From positions 62,001 to 126,000 of the forward strand of contig MEHQ01000585.1 of NCBI GenBank assembly GCA_008828725.1: DNA of 64,000 nucleotides, given 5' to 3'. The notes beneath the pieces were generated by a model. It was not told the DNA's origin. It did not search any database and saw only the letters and a program-made list of their open reading frames with translations. Source of the DNA: Saccharina japonica. Its lineage: Eukaryota; Sar; Phaeophyceae; Laminariales; Laminariaceae. Position 1 is the stretch's first letter, and the number at the start of each line of letters is the position of its first letter. Shown in pieces: positions 51,301 through 63,670 of the stretch. The position numbers and the translations under genes were made by a program.

Positions 51301-54300
51301 CGGTGCCAAACTGTCCCGCCCCTCGGACAGATCATCTGTTCGACGTGCGCTACGATACAGGCAGCGCGTTTACCTGATTTGGTATCTGAATTTCCGGGCT
51401 CCTTGACCCTAAACCGCCGGAATACGATCATTGTGTTGCGGACCATGGGATTGCTCCACTCTTAAAAAACAACGCGGTGAGCCCCTACCGTAGCATTCGG
51501 CATCGCTTCGTCGTGATCTATCACGGAGGACCATAGTTAACAGGACCAAATTTTGTGAGTAAAAATAGTTGAGTAATGTAAGTTTTTGTATGTGCCATAG
51601 GTCCTATTTACTAGTGTTTACTATGGTCCCCCCGTAATAGTACCTCTACCGTAGCATTTGGCATTCCTGTGTGTTCTTTGACGCGTTTCCCCGGATTACA
51701 TATATCTGGCCTACACGGATCCTTCACATCATTTGAAAACGACAGGGCAGGATGTAGATGATCTAGACCGCGATATTCCCGACGTTTCGAGGTATGGTAA
51801 GAGGCGCTGTAATCGGGGGCCACAGACAGCCGGCGAGGAATGCGACACTTCGGTGAGGTTGAAAGCACAATCCAGCGGCAATTACACGGCTTACATGTGC
51901 CTCTAGGGTAGCCCGATTCTGCAAACGGTGCCAATGGCGCCAAGGTTCTGACCTTCACGACAGGCGTGAACTAAACACACGATTTAACCAATATTTCAGC
52001 GTGAAGGGTCGTCGTGACACTGGCTCTCTGGTGTTTGGCACCTCGTGCACGCTGACTCGCTACATCGAGAGCGAGCTTCTTACATCTACCCGGTATCGAT
52101 CGGTCCTCACTTGTTGGCGGTTAGTTTAAATTGTATATTTCCCGACCATATTGGCGAAATCATGAAAATACTCTGGGAGCGCAATTGTCGCATTGAGTTT
52201 GGATCATACATCCCCGGCCTCGCAGCGAAATACTCACTTGTGAGGCTTCCATGTCTCCCCGTCGGAAACGCACGTAGTGGACGCGCCTGCGCTGCCACCC
52301 GGATACCAGTACGCCTGACCAAGATTATGCACACAACGCAGCGGCAAACGACAGCTGGATCAGCTGCAGTAGTGAATAGTGAGCCCGCCCACCTGTGTAC
52401 TACGTGCGGCCCGTGCTACGGTAGATATACTGTACCTTACTTTGTCTGAAACGATTTTTCTGAATGACCTATTAAAGTATTAAAGTGCTAAAGTATTAAA
52501 GTATTAAAGTATTAAAGTATTGAAGTATTAAAGTATTAAAGTATTAAAGTAGTAAAGGCTCCTTAACCCAAAAGCGTCGGAATCAGCTCAGTTTTTTGTT
52601 GCAATATTGTTGATGGTAGACGTATTGCATGATGTTGTTATCGGGTACCAGTAGATTTGTTTTTCCCCTCCAAACTGATTTGGTTAAGTGGAGTATAGAG
52701 CTCCTCGAGTGACCGCCCTCATAATATGGCCTGTATGCAGGTGCACCTCTATCGTAGCCTGTGCGGCGCCGTATTCTCATGGACAACAACATTCATGCAA
52801 GAAGGTGGAGCCACAGAATCTCCGAACAACGTAGTTTCCAGGGCAAAATGGCAATACTCAAAGGTACTACTGTAATCGATCAAGCATCCGGCGCATGCTA
52901 CGGTAGAGGTGCACCATGTTTTTGCCTTAGAAGGGTGATCACTTAAAAAGCTCTATACCTCACCCAAAAACTGATTTGGGAGGAAACCAAAATACTCTAC
53001 CCGATGAGCAATTCCATGACCCAAATGTAGAATAGTACGTAGCGCGACACAAAAATGATATTCTGACGATTTTGGGTTAAGGAGGCCCGTCATTCAGAAA
53101 CAGATTTAGCCAGAAAATTCCATCCTTAGCGCAGCACGCCCTCAATCGGACAAATGGACGAAGGCGTAGACCTCCCGGTGGTTGACAGCTTGTTTCGCCA
53201 TTGTTTGTATTTGTTTTGTTTGACTGCAACAGTGCAGCACTACTGCAGTAGTTCGGCGCCGTTGAAACGTGTACGAGTACCATACCATACCCCCAGCTTA
53301 CATCCAAGAGGAAGTAGTCCAAGTAGTTGCTAGCTTGCCGCTCTTCCCCAAGGAAAACGTCCACGTCGGACGTCTTGAACTCTATGCACCAGCCATTCTG
53401 TTCACAACAACAACAACAACAACAACAACACGGACACACGGGGGGGGCGCATCAGGGTGGGGCCACGAATCCTCTTCGTCAGTAGATAGAGTTTCAACTG
53501 TGGAGCTTCTAAATCGTGTTCTACCTTTGGCCGACAGGTATTCACAGCAGTGCCGCCGTAGGGGCACTACGCTTTTGGTCAACATGCACCTGGCCGGCTG
53601 AGCTCATCAATTCAACAACTCCCGGTTCGTGAGGTACTTTTACTGCTGTAGAATGCTTGGTGTAGGACACGCGGGTCGAGATGTTGAGCGGAATGGCGTA
53701 CGGAGCCCATAAGACAAGCACGCGTGCTACGATAGCGGAGGTGCACCTGCATCCAGTACTTTTTCAGGGGATTGGTCACTCGACGAGCTCTATACCTGCG
53801 GCAGTCTAAATTATGATTATGGATAAAAATATAGTGATAAAACACCCGACAAATAGCCCACGGCCTTAATATATGTATATGTATATAAATATATATAAAT
53901 TCATGTGGATTCAATGCTGGAGCTCGCTCGATAAATAATTTTAATTCCGGGCCGGCCTCAGTATCGGAATCTCGGCACCTCAATATGTCGAGGTTTTTTT
54001 TTCATTTCTTCGGGCGCTCTTTCGAGGATCGGCTCCGACGCCCCTCGCCCTTTGTCCCCCCCGCTTACCTCGCCGCGAACGCGTGCGGGGGCAGAGAGAG
54101 AGTATATATTTATATGTGGTTGTTGCAACACAACAATGAAATTCCGTTGAGCTTTGGGTTAAGGAGACCCGTCAGTCAGAAAACGCTTCAGCCAAAACGT
54201 GCTGCCTTATTCGTACCACACCACTCGCGCTACGATAGAGGAATAATAGCACCTTTTAGTTGGAACGTTTTCTGGAGGATCGGGGCTCCTTAATCATCCA

Positions 54301-56616
54301 AATCGACGGACTCTCGTTCTTTGTTGTTGAAATACAGTAGTTTTCATGAATAGTGCACTTATTATTAGTCTGAACATGGGATTGTTCATCGGGTAAGACT
54401 TTTATTTTTCTCCAAAAACAGATCAATGTTTAGACTCCTGCAGGGTAGGGAGGTATGGAGCTCCTCAAAACTGTGAGGAGCTCAGGAAAAATGTACGGAA
54501 TGCAGGTGCGCAGGCAGTGCTCCGAATGGAAATGGAAGCCATGCTCGGTCGGGCGGGATAGGTGAACACGGGTCGCAAGGTATAAGGGCCACTCACGTCT
54601 TCAGTCTGCTTGCCGACGGCAGAGACGTTTTGCTCAAACTCTCCGCCAGGATAGAAAATGGCACTCGATTGCCCTCCTTCTGTCATCACAGAGGTATCCA
54701 GGCACTCCTCCTCCAGGTCTTGTGCGTCGCAGCCGAAGTCGTTGTACAGGCATAGCCACGTGTCTGGGTACGCGTAGACGTCGTTCTAGGTGTGGAAGCA
54801 GTGAACGGAAGGGAGAATGTACTTCATTTTCATGGGGGGGGGGGTAGCGGGAGAGGGAAGCAAATCTCGATGGAAAACAATATCGGCGGAAAACACGGTG
54901 TGGACAATTGGCGCGCCTGGGCCACGACGGGCGAGTGAATCCGAGAACCTCCCTTAAAAAAAGAATTAAAAACGTTTGATTGGCGCGCTCAGCGAAACAA
55001 ACAATCCCATGATGGTACATATCGCGAAGCCAGAAAGGCGTAACACGCTCCTGAAGGGTCGATACTCGGAGTATACTCGGAGTGTAAGGTATATTAGGAC
55101 CACCTTTGCCTCATATTAAAGACTCGGCCGTGATTCCTCCCAGGTTCTGGGAGCATGTGACTGGCGTGTACAGCATTTCAAAATTCACAGATGCTCCCAT
55201 TACCTGGGAGAATAATTTAGAGCAATTTCGAGAAGAAAACACCTAAGGTTCTTTGTGTACTCGCAGTATTTCGGTGTTCAATACTCTTGATATTCGGAGT
55301 ATTTCGAGTTATTCAGATGTTTAGATTCCGAGTACTGGTTGTACTCGAGTATACGTACTGCCCATACTCCCAGCGCTCGGAGTATTTGGGCCTTCAGTAC
55401 TGCCCATACTCCAAGTACTCCGAGTATTGAGACCATCAGTACTCTAATACTCTCAGTACTCGCAGTACGAATAATACTCGATACTCCGAGTATACTCGGA
55501 GTATCGAGTATACTCGGAGCATCTGTGAAACGTTTGACGCAAATATTCGAAGTTCTGACTGCGATCAATGAATATTTAGTAATTGCAAATGCTAAAAATC
55601 GAGCATGTACTGAAATGAAACTAAGTAGTTGTAAGGCGCTGTTGGTGTTCGCATGTTTCACCGCACAAAGGTCCCCTAATATTTACGCCGTTTTCATGAG
55701 ATGCACCCTGAACATGCACCCTGCACGATTGCACACGTGTTCATTATGTCCCTGCCGAACCATCGACGAATGATTTAAACTAATTTATCGTCCCTTAAAA
55801 AATCGGGATACCTTAAGACCCAATTCGACAATACGAATCAAAAACCCAAACCTGTGGCGAAAAAACATTAAATATAATGAAAACCCGGTAACGAGTCAGC
55901 AGGGAGGATTCATATACCATGTGCACGAAGTTTCAGGGTCTATCTGCAAAGACAAGTTGAATTTTGCCTGCTGAGAAAAATTGAGGTGGCAGGCATGAAC
56001 CAGCCTGTACTGTTGTAGTACATCATGGAGGTTGTACATAGGAATGCAATGCTAGCAGGTTATACGAAGCCCAGACGGGGTACGTCGGCTTGTATTCATC
56101 CGCACGTCGGTTCCGCACTTTTCGTTCCATGTCTGTCTGCCTTGTACCTGACTTCGAAGCACAGCAGAACCACTGACGACAACCAGAAGAACAGAAACCG
56201 CACCACCAATACCACCATCGACACCAACACCGACGCCAACACCAATACCAGCACCCGTACCAACAACTTCGTCGACAACAGCGATAAAAACGACAACGAA
56301 AGCAGCAACAGAGCCACCACCAAAACCACCACCACCACGACCAACAACAACAACAACAACAACAGCATAAACATAAACATAAACATACAACAGCAGAACA
56401 ATTTCATTCTGAATGAATAATGCCCTGCACATTGTCGGAAGGCAAATAATATAAAAACTTTAAAACAAAACCAACGTCGAAAGAAGAACAGCTTTCGAAA
56501 AATGTTGCAGGTTTTGCAGAGTAATCAATGTGTCGTCTACGTTCTCACCGAGAGTACCAAGGAAGTACTCGGGTTGTCCCGCTTGTTCGAGGCGGCCACA
56601 AACAGCCATGATGCAT
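48328..56616 (-). CDS. Copy C of the two-membrane-segment family, 5' exon not found and 3' end altered
   Basis: Eight exons are supported on the minus strand: 56616-56549, 54785-54597, 53397-53302, 52314-52238, 50945-50831, 50303-50211, 49332-49197 and 48680-48328. Phases are identical to copies A and B, and all six cysteines and the HLKPRDF motif remain. Exon 8 (49332-49197) matches copy A in 27 of 45 residues, so C is the most diverged copy. Two differences stand out. The donor that ends the membrane-segment exon in A and B (CTG/GTGAGT) reads TTGCGCGG here, and the acceptor before the tiny last exon is also lost, so the frame runs on to a stop at 48328 with a new tail. No counterpart of the first membrane-segment exon could be found between 56617 and 64000. 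It may lie outside the window, or the gene may be 5'-truncated. Status between functional gene and early pseudogene is open. Confidence 0.68.
49573..49615. repeat. Interstitial telomere-like repeat with CCCGAA variants
   Basis: Two CCCTAA units followed by three CCCGAA units and one CCCTAA, in an intron of gene C. Confidence 0.85.
50535..50789. mobile_element. M1 element, intron of gene C
   Basis: Diverged end GCGTGCTTCCGCAGAGATGC and end GTGCTACCTGTATCGTAG. Interior GTCACGTGAGGAGCTC and GAATGA/GATGAAAGTCCAACG-type motifs are shared with the family. Confidence 0.6.
51345..51655. mobile_element. M1-like element with a nested inverted-repeat insert, intron of gene C
   Basis: Left end GTGCGCTACGATACAG. 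Two successive right-end-like motifs (CCCCTACCGTAGCATTCGG and CCTCTACCGTAGCATTTGG) bracket a 102 bp insert at 51528-51629. Confidence 0.5.
51528..51629. mobile_element. 102-bp inverted-repeat element
   Basis: Ends GGACCATAGTTAACAGGACC and, read inward from the other side, GGACCATAGTAAACACTAGT. The interior is AT-rich. It lies inside an M1-like copy. Confidence 0.6.
52411..52760. mobile_element. M1 element expanded by a minisatellite, intron of gene C
   Basis: Left end CGTGCTACGGTAG, right end GTGCACCTCTATCGTAGC. Interior GAGCTCCTCGAGTGACCGCC. It is lengthened by the 9-bp array at 52470-52557. Confidence 0.7.
52470..52557. repeat. 9-bp AAAGTATTA minisatellite inside an M1 element
   Basis: About nine to ten copies of AAAGTATTA with few variants. 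The flanks (TTTCTGAATGAC and GGCTCCTTAACCC) are adjacent in other M1 copies, so the array sits within the element. Confidence 0.85.
52893..53140. mobile_element. M1 element, intron of gene C
   Basis: Starts GCATGCTACGGTAGAGGTGC, the clearest end of the family. Interior CACCCAAAAACTGATTTGGG and TTTTGGGTTAAGGAGGCCCG. The right end is degraded near 53140. Confidence 0.75.
53722..54222. mobile_element. M1 element interrupted in the middle, intron of gene C
   Basis: The left part (GCGTGCTACGATAGCGGAGG to about 53815) and the right part (from about 54145, GGGTTAAGGAGACCCGTCAG) belong to one M1. About 330 bp of AT-rich unrelated sequence lies between them. Confidence 0.5.
54226..54520. mobile_element. 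M1 element abutting another M1, intron of gene C
   Basis: Left end CGCGCTACGATAGAGG. Interior GGGCTCCTTAATCATCCAAA and a hairpin GAGCTCCTCA...TGAGGAGCTC near 54460-54485. The right end is degraded. Confidence 0.6.
55050..55520. repeat. Degenerate array of the self-complementary unit ACTCCGAGTAT
   Basis: Many copies of ACTCCGAGTAT and ATACTCGGAGT, densest at 55485-55520, where they form perfect local palindromes. All are near the 5' part of gene C, within its first modelled intron. Confidence 0.75.
56323..56400. repeat. Imperfect ACC/AAC and ATAAAC microsatellite
   Basis: Short runs of ACC, AAC and ATAAAC. They give open but meaningless frames on both strands, in intron 1 of gene C as modelled or just 3' of its first exon. 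Confidence 0.7.
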
Positions 56617-59070
56617 CTGCGCGTGAACGACGTGCACGAGATAGAATTCATGTTTGCTTCAGAAACACGAAACAACTTGAAAAAAAAAAAAACTATATAT
56701 TTCGGTGCTATAATATAATTGTGCATTCCATAATAATATTTTAGTCGTTTACTTTACTTCCTCGTAGTTTTCGCCCTCAGCGACCTTCTTCTTCCCGGTA
56801 TGTACCTGTCTTTTTTTATATAACGTGTACCTTTAACCATCCCCGCTGCTCGCCACGTTTCATCGAATTTCGCCAACTCACGCACTCGCGCTCTCCGCTA
56901 CAGTAGTCAATTTACAAGCAGGAAACATACCCTTCGAGAATGTGGACTCGGTGATACCTCAGCCAACACGAAATCGATTTCGGCAGGCACGAGGGAACGC
57001 CAACCAAGCCACCGAGAACGCCGAGCATCTCACGGTATGGCTGTTTTGGCCCAGTAAAGTACAACAGGCAGTATACGATACCCCTTCGCACAAATTTGAC
57101 AGCTGGCAATTTTCGACAAGGAGGCGAGTGTAACCGCCGAGCGAAGAATCCATGGAAACTTCGAGACGATATGTTTCGAAAGCCGCATCTGTTTTTATTT
57201 GTGCGCGCCTCGTGCTTATGGAAAATACAGGCGCCCACCTTTGTCCTTGAGTTTGTGTTAAGGTTCTTGTTAGAGAGCCTACCGAATCGTATGAGCGTGC
57301 AGTGCTTGCTTGCGTATACTGTGGCCGTCATTTTTGTTGTTGTATCTTGTCCTTTACTTGGTTGTTTCGCTCTCCTCAGTATTATCTGGTTTGCTTTTTG
57401 CAGCGAGAGCCGTTGTCAGTGATGACCTTGATATATTATCCTTGCGGTTTTTCATCGTATGTTCCGTAGCGTTCGTCCACGGGGCTAGAGTTACCAGCCG
57501 GTACCCACACCGGACGTATGTAACATACGGTAGGTTGTGAGGTAAAAAAGCAACTAGTACGTACTGATGCTGAAGTTGCATTCAACCACCTCGCAGCTAC
57601 ATTTTCTCCTCGACATGTTCGGACCCACATATACATATCAAGGGGTAACGAGCCCTGATCTGACAGACGAACGAAATATCAACAAACGTTGCATTAAAAC
57701 GGCCACATAGATCTACGACCCCGTACCGAAATGCGAATGTTTTGTTTGCAACTACATGTCAACCCCATGGGACAGTGCTTGGTCCGGACGGGAATATATC
57801 GAAAATACGGACTTGCTCAACGTCGAGGGAAACAGGGCAGGGAACGCAAAAACAAAACATGCCTTTCATACCTATTATGTCGATCTCCATCGTGTATATT
57901 CTAAAACAAATGAACTAATTACAAGTATTTCGCACAAACCCAAGTCAGTCATTAATACCAGGTACACTAATTTATATTGATTGTATAAATTTTCATTCGA
58001 TTTGTTCCGTTTTTCATTTTTTGCTTCTTTTGATTCCATCGCCTATGTACTATGATATCGGTTCGGTTTGTTCGCTCGCTTGGGTATGTTCTACGGTTAT
58101 TACCCAGTGCAACTACTGCAGTAGCAATGCTTTGCTTTCTCTCCTTGATGCGTTGTGCATTGTTTTTCTGTCTAGTAGTTGGTGCCCGTAGAGCTTGTTT
58201 TATGTCTCTAGGACGACGCATCAGCGCGGGCGCTCAGTGTGCTGGGCGTGGATGGGTATAAATACACGTTTTGTGCGAAGAACACCTGCCCTTGCTTCAC
58301 ATAAAGGCAGGTTTAGACTGCTGTAGTTCCACCCGGAGGTAGTTTCACGGCATAATTGCTGAAATGGCGAACATAGTAAGACTGCTTAGGTAATCCTATT
58401 GAGATACTGTTCGATTGCGCAGGTCAACGTTGACTCCTGTACACGTTAATTAGCTCGTGAGAATGACATCGGGTGTAAGCATTGTACCCCGAGACGACAT
58501 GCAATCAAGAGTGCCAATGACTTGGCAATGATGTGTTGTGTTACGGTTACTGCAGACTGTTGACACCGAAACAAGAGGGCTATGTTGTTTTTTGTCGTCA
58601 TCCAGACGACAGTGCCAACCAAACTAACGTCGAGCACCTCCTTCGCGACTCCTATAATTGTTATAGCCCACCAATGAATGGGGAAAATAGCAATACATCC
58701 ACAATAAGTGCCAATACAACCATTTCTAACTAAATACCGGGGATACTTCTCTTTCAAAACAAAACCCAAGTTCTTAGTTTTCACCTTCGAAAGACACGCT
58801 ATGTTTAATTTTAACTGTTTCAAGACAATAATTAATTTGACACAAGATGGACACAATGTTCCCGTTAATGGGCCTTCAAGCTGTCTCGGTTTGCCTCTTG
58901 AAAATCGGACACGAAGAAGGGAATTCACGGGCTCCAATCATGTCATTTGCCCCGTGTATTTAATGCCGGCGGTCGAATACATTCACACGACGAAAACACC
59001 CGTATGTGGGATACATGTCCTCTGACTCCGTCGTATCCACGTTAACTCATGTCTATGTTGTGTGTTACAG

Positions 59071-59245
59071 TACAGTACAGCTAATACGGAACAGCCTAAA
59101 AAGAAAGCCAGGCCGAGATTCAACAGTTTTAATGAGAGATTCGAGAGTCGTTATCTTGAAGTTAAAGTAGGAAACACCCTCTCTCGAATAAGAAATCCAG
59201 CCTGGGCCACATTTCTTGTTGCATATTAGGCGTCCTGTACTGTAT
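59071..59245. mobile_element. M2-related inverted-repeat element
   Basis: Ends TACAGTACAG...CTAATACGG and the inverted GCATATTAGGCGTCCTGTAC. The interior AAGAAATCCAGCCTGGGCC resembles 43403-43580. Confidence 0.6.
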
Positions 59246-60097
59246 GTCGAGACCACTGTTCGTCCCTCCGACGGCGATTGAAAGCGGCACCTGATGAGTT
59301 CAACCGCAAAGGATACGAAGCACGCTTCTAAAATGAATCGCAAGCGATAACTTGTCGTGTCCACTTGGGTTATAATGTCACAGCTTGCTGTAGACATGTG
59401 CCGTCACACCCTATCATCGGGAAACCCGCGGGGAATCACGTTGGTCTCACGGTAGGTGCTGATGCCACTGTGTGAATTGTTTGGGGTGCCTGCTGAGTTG
59501 TTGTGGAGTCCTGCGAACCGGTGCTGCAGGGTTGTCGTGGCCGCTGTGCGGGTGAGAGGTATACCACCTTTCGTTTTATTTGAAGACACAGCAGTAGCGC
59601 CAGTTACACATTCACCATAATGGGCACCCAGAATAGCCAGCACAGTGCCCTGTCAGTTCAAAGATATACCTTGGAAGTGGTCCCAGCAAGTGAAAAGCCG
59701 AGAACTGTAATCCCGTATGAATATGCCCTGGGAGTTTATCCCCGGCAAGACAAGCGGTACGTCCATTGGCGGCATCATTCTGCCGAAAACACAACATGTG
59801 TGTTTCGTTGGATCCTCAGCACTTGAAGGACCCAGCAAAATTGGACGAATAGAGGGGTGTCTACTGCCCCTTCTCGGGACCATTTGCAGGGGGGGAAGCG
59901 AGTCGTGGTTACAGTGAGTACACCCCGTTCTAGAAAGATGCGGGACAAATAGAAATCTAGACAAGGCGAGTTGTGTCGCACCAGCTAGCACTACACATAC
60001 ACCCTAAACCCTGCTCTCAACCACCCGTGTTTCCTATTTGATGTAAGATAGGTCCGGATCTCCAACGCTTGCCATTTTGTGCTGGGTACTTTACAAC

Positions 60098-60180
60098 GAA
60101 ACACACATATATATATATATGATAGCTTTGTTTCTCTTGGTTACACACATATATGATAGCTTATTACTCTTGGTTTGCTA
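60098..60180. repeat. Tandem duplication with AT dinucleotides
   Basis: Two copies of ACACATATATGATAGCTT followed by TCTCTTGGTT / ACTCTTGGTT, with a longer AT run in the first. Confidence 0.6.
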
Positions 60181-62448
60181 TATATGGCATACCAGGTACC
60201 ATATACTATATTACAAGCTATTATAATACGTGAACCCAGTCCGATATCCGGGTACAATCAAAACATGTTGGTACTGCCCGGGGCATTGGTTGCGGCTGAC
60301 TGCAAATCTGAATAAAAAGGAGAGTTATAGGTACGCCAAAATATGTTAACTCCCTTCCGCCCGTACTTCCGGATTCATCATAATGTCTACTTCACACGCC
60401 GCCCTTGCTCCTCTGTTAGGAATGCTTGTTACTGATATTCTTGCCATACGGCAAACGGCGTTCACGATGTTCACCGACAAATATATACTTAAAATACTTA
60501 AAGAAAACACTTACTGGTAGACACTGGAAGTATATGTAACGATCTCAGACAGGGCGGATCCCCCGCAGGCCTCCGCCTCGCCTCCGCTGGCCGGCCTCTT
60601 ACCTAGAGCGTGGCCTGTATTAATCGGTATGTATTCCGCCACGTTATTGCCATATTGTCGCCTAGCTAACATATTAAGCAGGTTACAGCCCAATTGTCAT
60701 GCTGGTACACGAACATCAACAAGGCAAGTAGTTCCGTCTTCTGGTTGTCGAGACAGCTCCCCCATTCCTACAGTAACTGAAGAGTATTAATAGTTTGATT
60801 GATACCTGGTACGTTTTTTTTTGCCGCGAACCGGGTTTTTATTATCATAATGATTTCATTTACCATCTGACCATCAATGTCTGGTGCGTGTTTCAAGTTC
60901 CAATCGTATTATCCACCACGTGGAAAATATCATTAAGTTTCAAATGGCCTAATACGCGCAAGATACAATTATGGGGGATCATAGTACATAGGGCCCACAC
61001 GGTACACATATACGAAAACCTGTATATTTTCTTATTTTTATTAAAACCATTTCGTCCTATTCACTATATGGTCCTCCGTAACTTCAACCAAACCTGAACA
61101 CTTGACGAAGACACGAACACTAATAATGCAGCCCACCCCAGGCTTACGTATTCGTGAAAACATGCCGAAGTTCACGTGTTCAAGTACACTTGACACGCTT
61201 CTTTAATGTCAATCTGGTACACTATACCCGCCCAACAAAGGTGACATCAGACTCAGGCTGGCTCTTTTGTTATGCTGGACTACAGTACGCGCCATATGTT
61301 AAGAACCTCGTATTTTTAACCAGTATGGATGGATTTCTTATGTAGGACTGGGTGTGTTCCTCACAAATTTTAGTACAAAAATATCGCAATATTATTTTCC
61401 CCTCAAAATCTTGAGCCTCAAATTATTAATTAAATCAGTTTCTTAACAGCTGTCACGTACTGTAACGACAAGCCACATTTAATAAACCCATTTTCTTATG
61501 TTGCACCGGTATCATACCTTCTTTTCGCTGCGTCGCCTGTTGCGAAGCCGTCTGATGTTGGGGCTGTGTCTGGGCCTCAGACAAGCCAGAAGAACAAGTC
61601 AATTGTATCAGATATTGTGACGTGGGTACCTACCACAGACTGAGCACGTTCTTAAGTTTTCCTAAACATCAGGTCCACTTTCTTGCGGGTTTTATACTTA
61701 GGCATATTAAAGCATATTATACGTTGACTGGGCAGGTACTCTGTGAGCGGGCAGATCAGATTAACATGGCTACGCTGCCCTTGGCTGTTGTTTGCGCACT
61801 TGTGCCTTGCATGTCTCCTTGTTTGAACCGCCCCTCCCGACAAGCCTTTCTTCCATACGATACATACAGATTGTGGGCCTGCCGACAATATGTAACTGCT
61901 CTGAGCACCAGCCTAGTACATTTTGGTGACATCACCCTTCAGCACTGACTGATAGGCTACTGCACATATAGGATTTGGTGTAGCACTCGCCGAGCATGAA
62001 GTTTCAACCCGCATTTAACAGCGTCCCACCATTACGAGACTCGGTTTCTACCTGGCTGGGTTTTTTTAGTTTAATCGTGGGCCAATAGGGTAGGTAGTTA
62101 GCGTCCTCGACTTACTTCCCATCCCACGTAATTAATATTAAGACGACAGCGCACCACGTCACTCGTCGAATAAACTCGACACCATTATGGCTCTCGCTCT
62201 TCTTCCTTCTGTGCATAGCCAAAGCATCCCGCTCAGTCGTTAATACAGACTAGCGCCGAAAACAGGGCATGCTTCGGCGTAGGGCCCACCCTGATCTTCT
62301 GCAAAAAAACACATCCCTGCTGTGTCACCCCCATCCACTACGGAAGTGCACAATGTGGATCTGGTTGTCTTGAGCAGGAGGAATAAACGAATAAACAGAA
62401 AGGAGGGCATCTCCGCTACACGCCCGAGCAAAACACTATACCACAGAT

Positions 62449-62699
62449 GCATGCTACGATAGAGATGCACCGTGTTTTTTGTCTGAGCTCCTCACTTAAG
62501 GAGCGTCATACCTCACCGAAACAAATGATTTTGGAGGAAAATAAAAAGGCTGCCGGATGCAAAATCTCATGACCGACGTATACTCTGAAACATTATTCGT
62601 CACAAACATGAATGAAAGTCCGACGAATTGGGGTTAAGGAGCCCGATCGTTCAGAAAACGATTCAGCCAAAACGTGCTCGTACCTCTACCGTAGCACGC
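62449..62699. mobile_element. M1 element, upstream of gene C
   Basis: Best-preserved full copy (251 bp): GCATGCTACGATAGAGATGC at the left and TACCTCTACCGTAGCACGC at the right. It serves as the reference for the family. Confidence 0.8.
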
Positions 62700-63670
62700 G
62701 TCCACAGCGCAATAGTGCTTCGTATCGGCAGGCATCGAAAGCTTGGGGGATCGGCGAGTTGAAGCCAAAGTCAGGCACTATGAACAGTATACCGGAACCA
62801 TTTTCGTACGTAGCAAATCATGATCTATGTGTCACGCATGCGGAGCTGCATTTTGCAGCCGTTCTACGAGCTGGTTCCAACAACCGGCGGGATTTTACGG
62901 CTTCGGGACTTTGCCTCATGTTTTTTAAGAGTTGAGACACAAAGAAAGGTTGGCATGCTTCTTCTGCATGGCAATGCGAAAAATCGGTGCGTAGAGTGCC
63001 TTTTATATCTATAGGTATACATTCGTTCTCAAGGCCCACAATTTTATGAATTTTAGGATTGTTTCGGTATCGTCAACCATAACCGACTCACGAAAAAAAA
63101 AAAAACGAAGGCCAGTTTTATAGTTTTCCAGATTTCCGTGAAGAACAGCCATGCCCAATTTCGTTTCGAAACTATCATAAACCATGGACCGAAAGGTATT
63201 TCTTGGAAGAGTGATTTTCAAGGTTCCAATTTTTCCCCAATACATTTTTGTAGTACTTTGGCAGGCGTTTCTTAACACAGTTTCATTGAACGCTCACAGG
63301 AAACACAAACAGTGGCTGGACGTCTTCCCCGCGTTGATGCCATCGTGTCAAGACGATTAGGGTCGAATTACTCGGCGTACTGACCAATACATGGCCTGAA
63401 TACATAATATATTGCTTTTAATATAGGAAGGTAATCCCTCGTTCCATGTTCTGGTATCAAATACCGCCTCCTCAAGAATACGAAGAATGTCTGTATGTCT
63501 CGAACTACAGTACAACTCGCGAGGCAAAAATCTCCGTTCACCGGTGTGTTTTCCTTGTCCAAGCGGTCATCATGTAGATACGTGCAACATCGAAGACTTC
63601 GGCGTATTCTTGATTTTTTTGCCCGAAGGTGCCCGAAGGTGACATGCCGTGCTTCTCGCTGGAACGATCC

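Noticed and set aside
58446-58937. 163-codon minus-strand frame upstream of gene C, considered as its first exon
   Set aside because: It shares no similarity with exon 1 of genes A or B and has no correctly phased donor that I could see.
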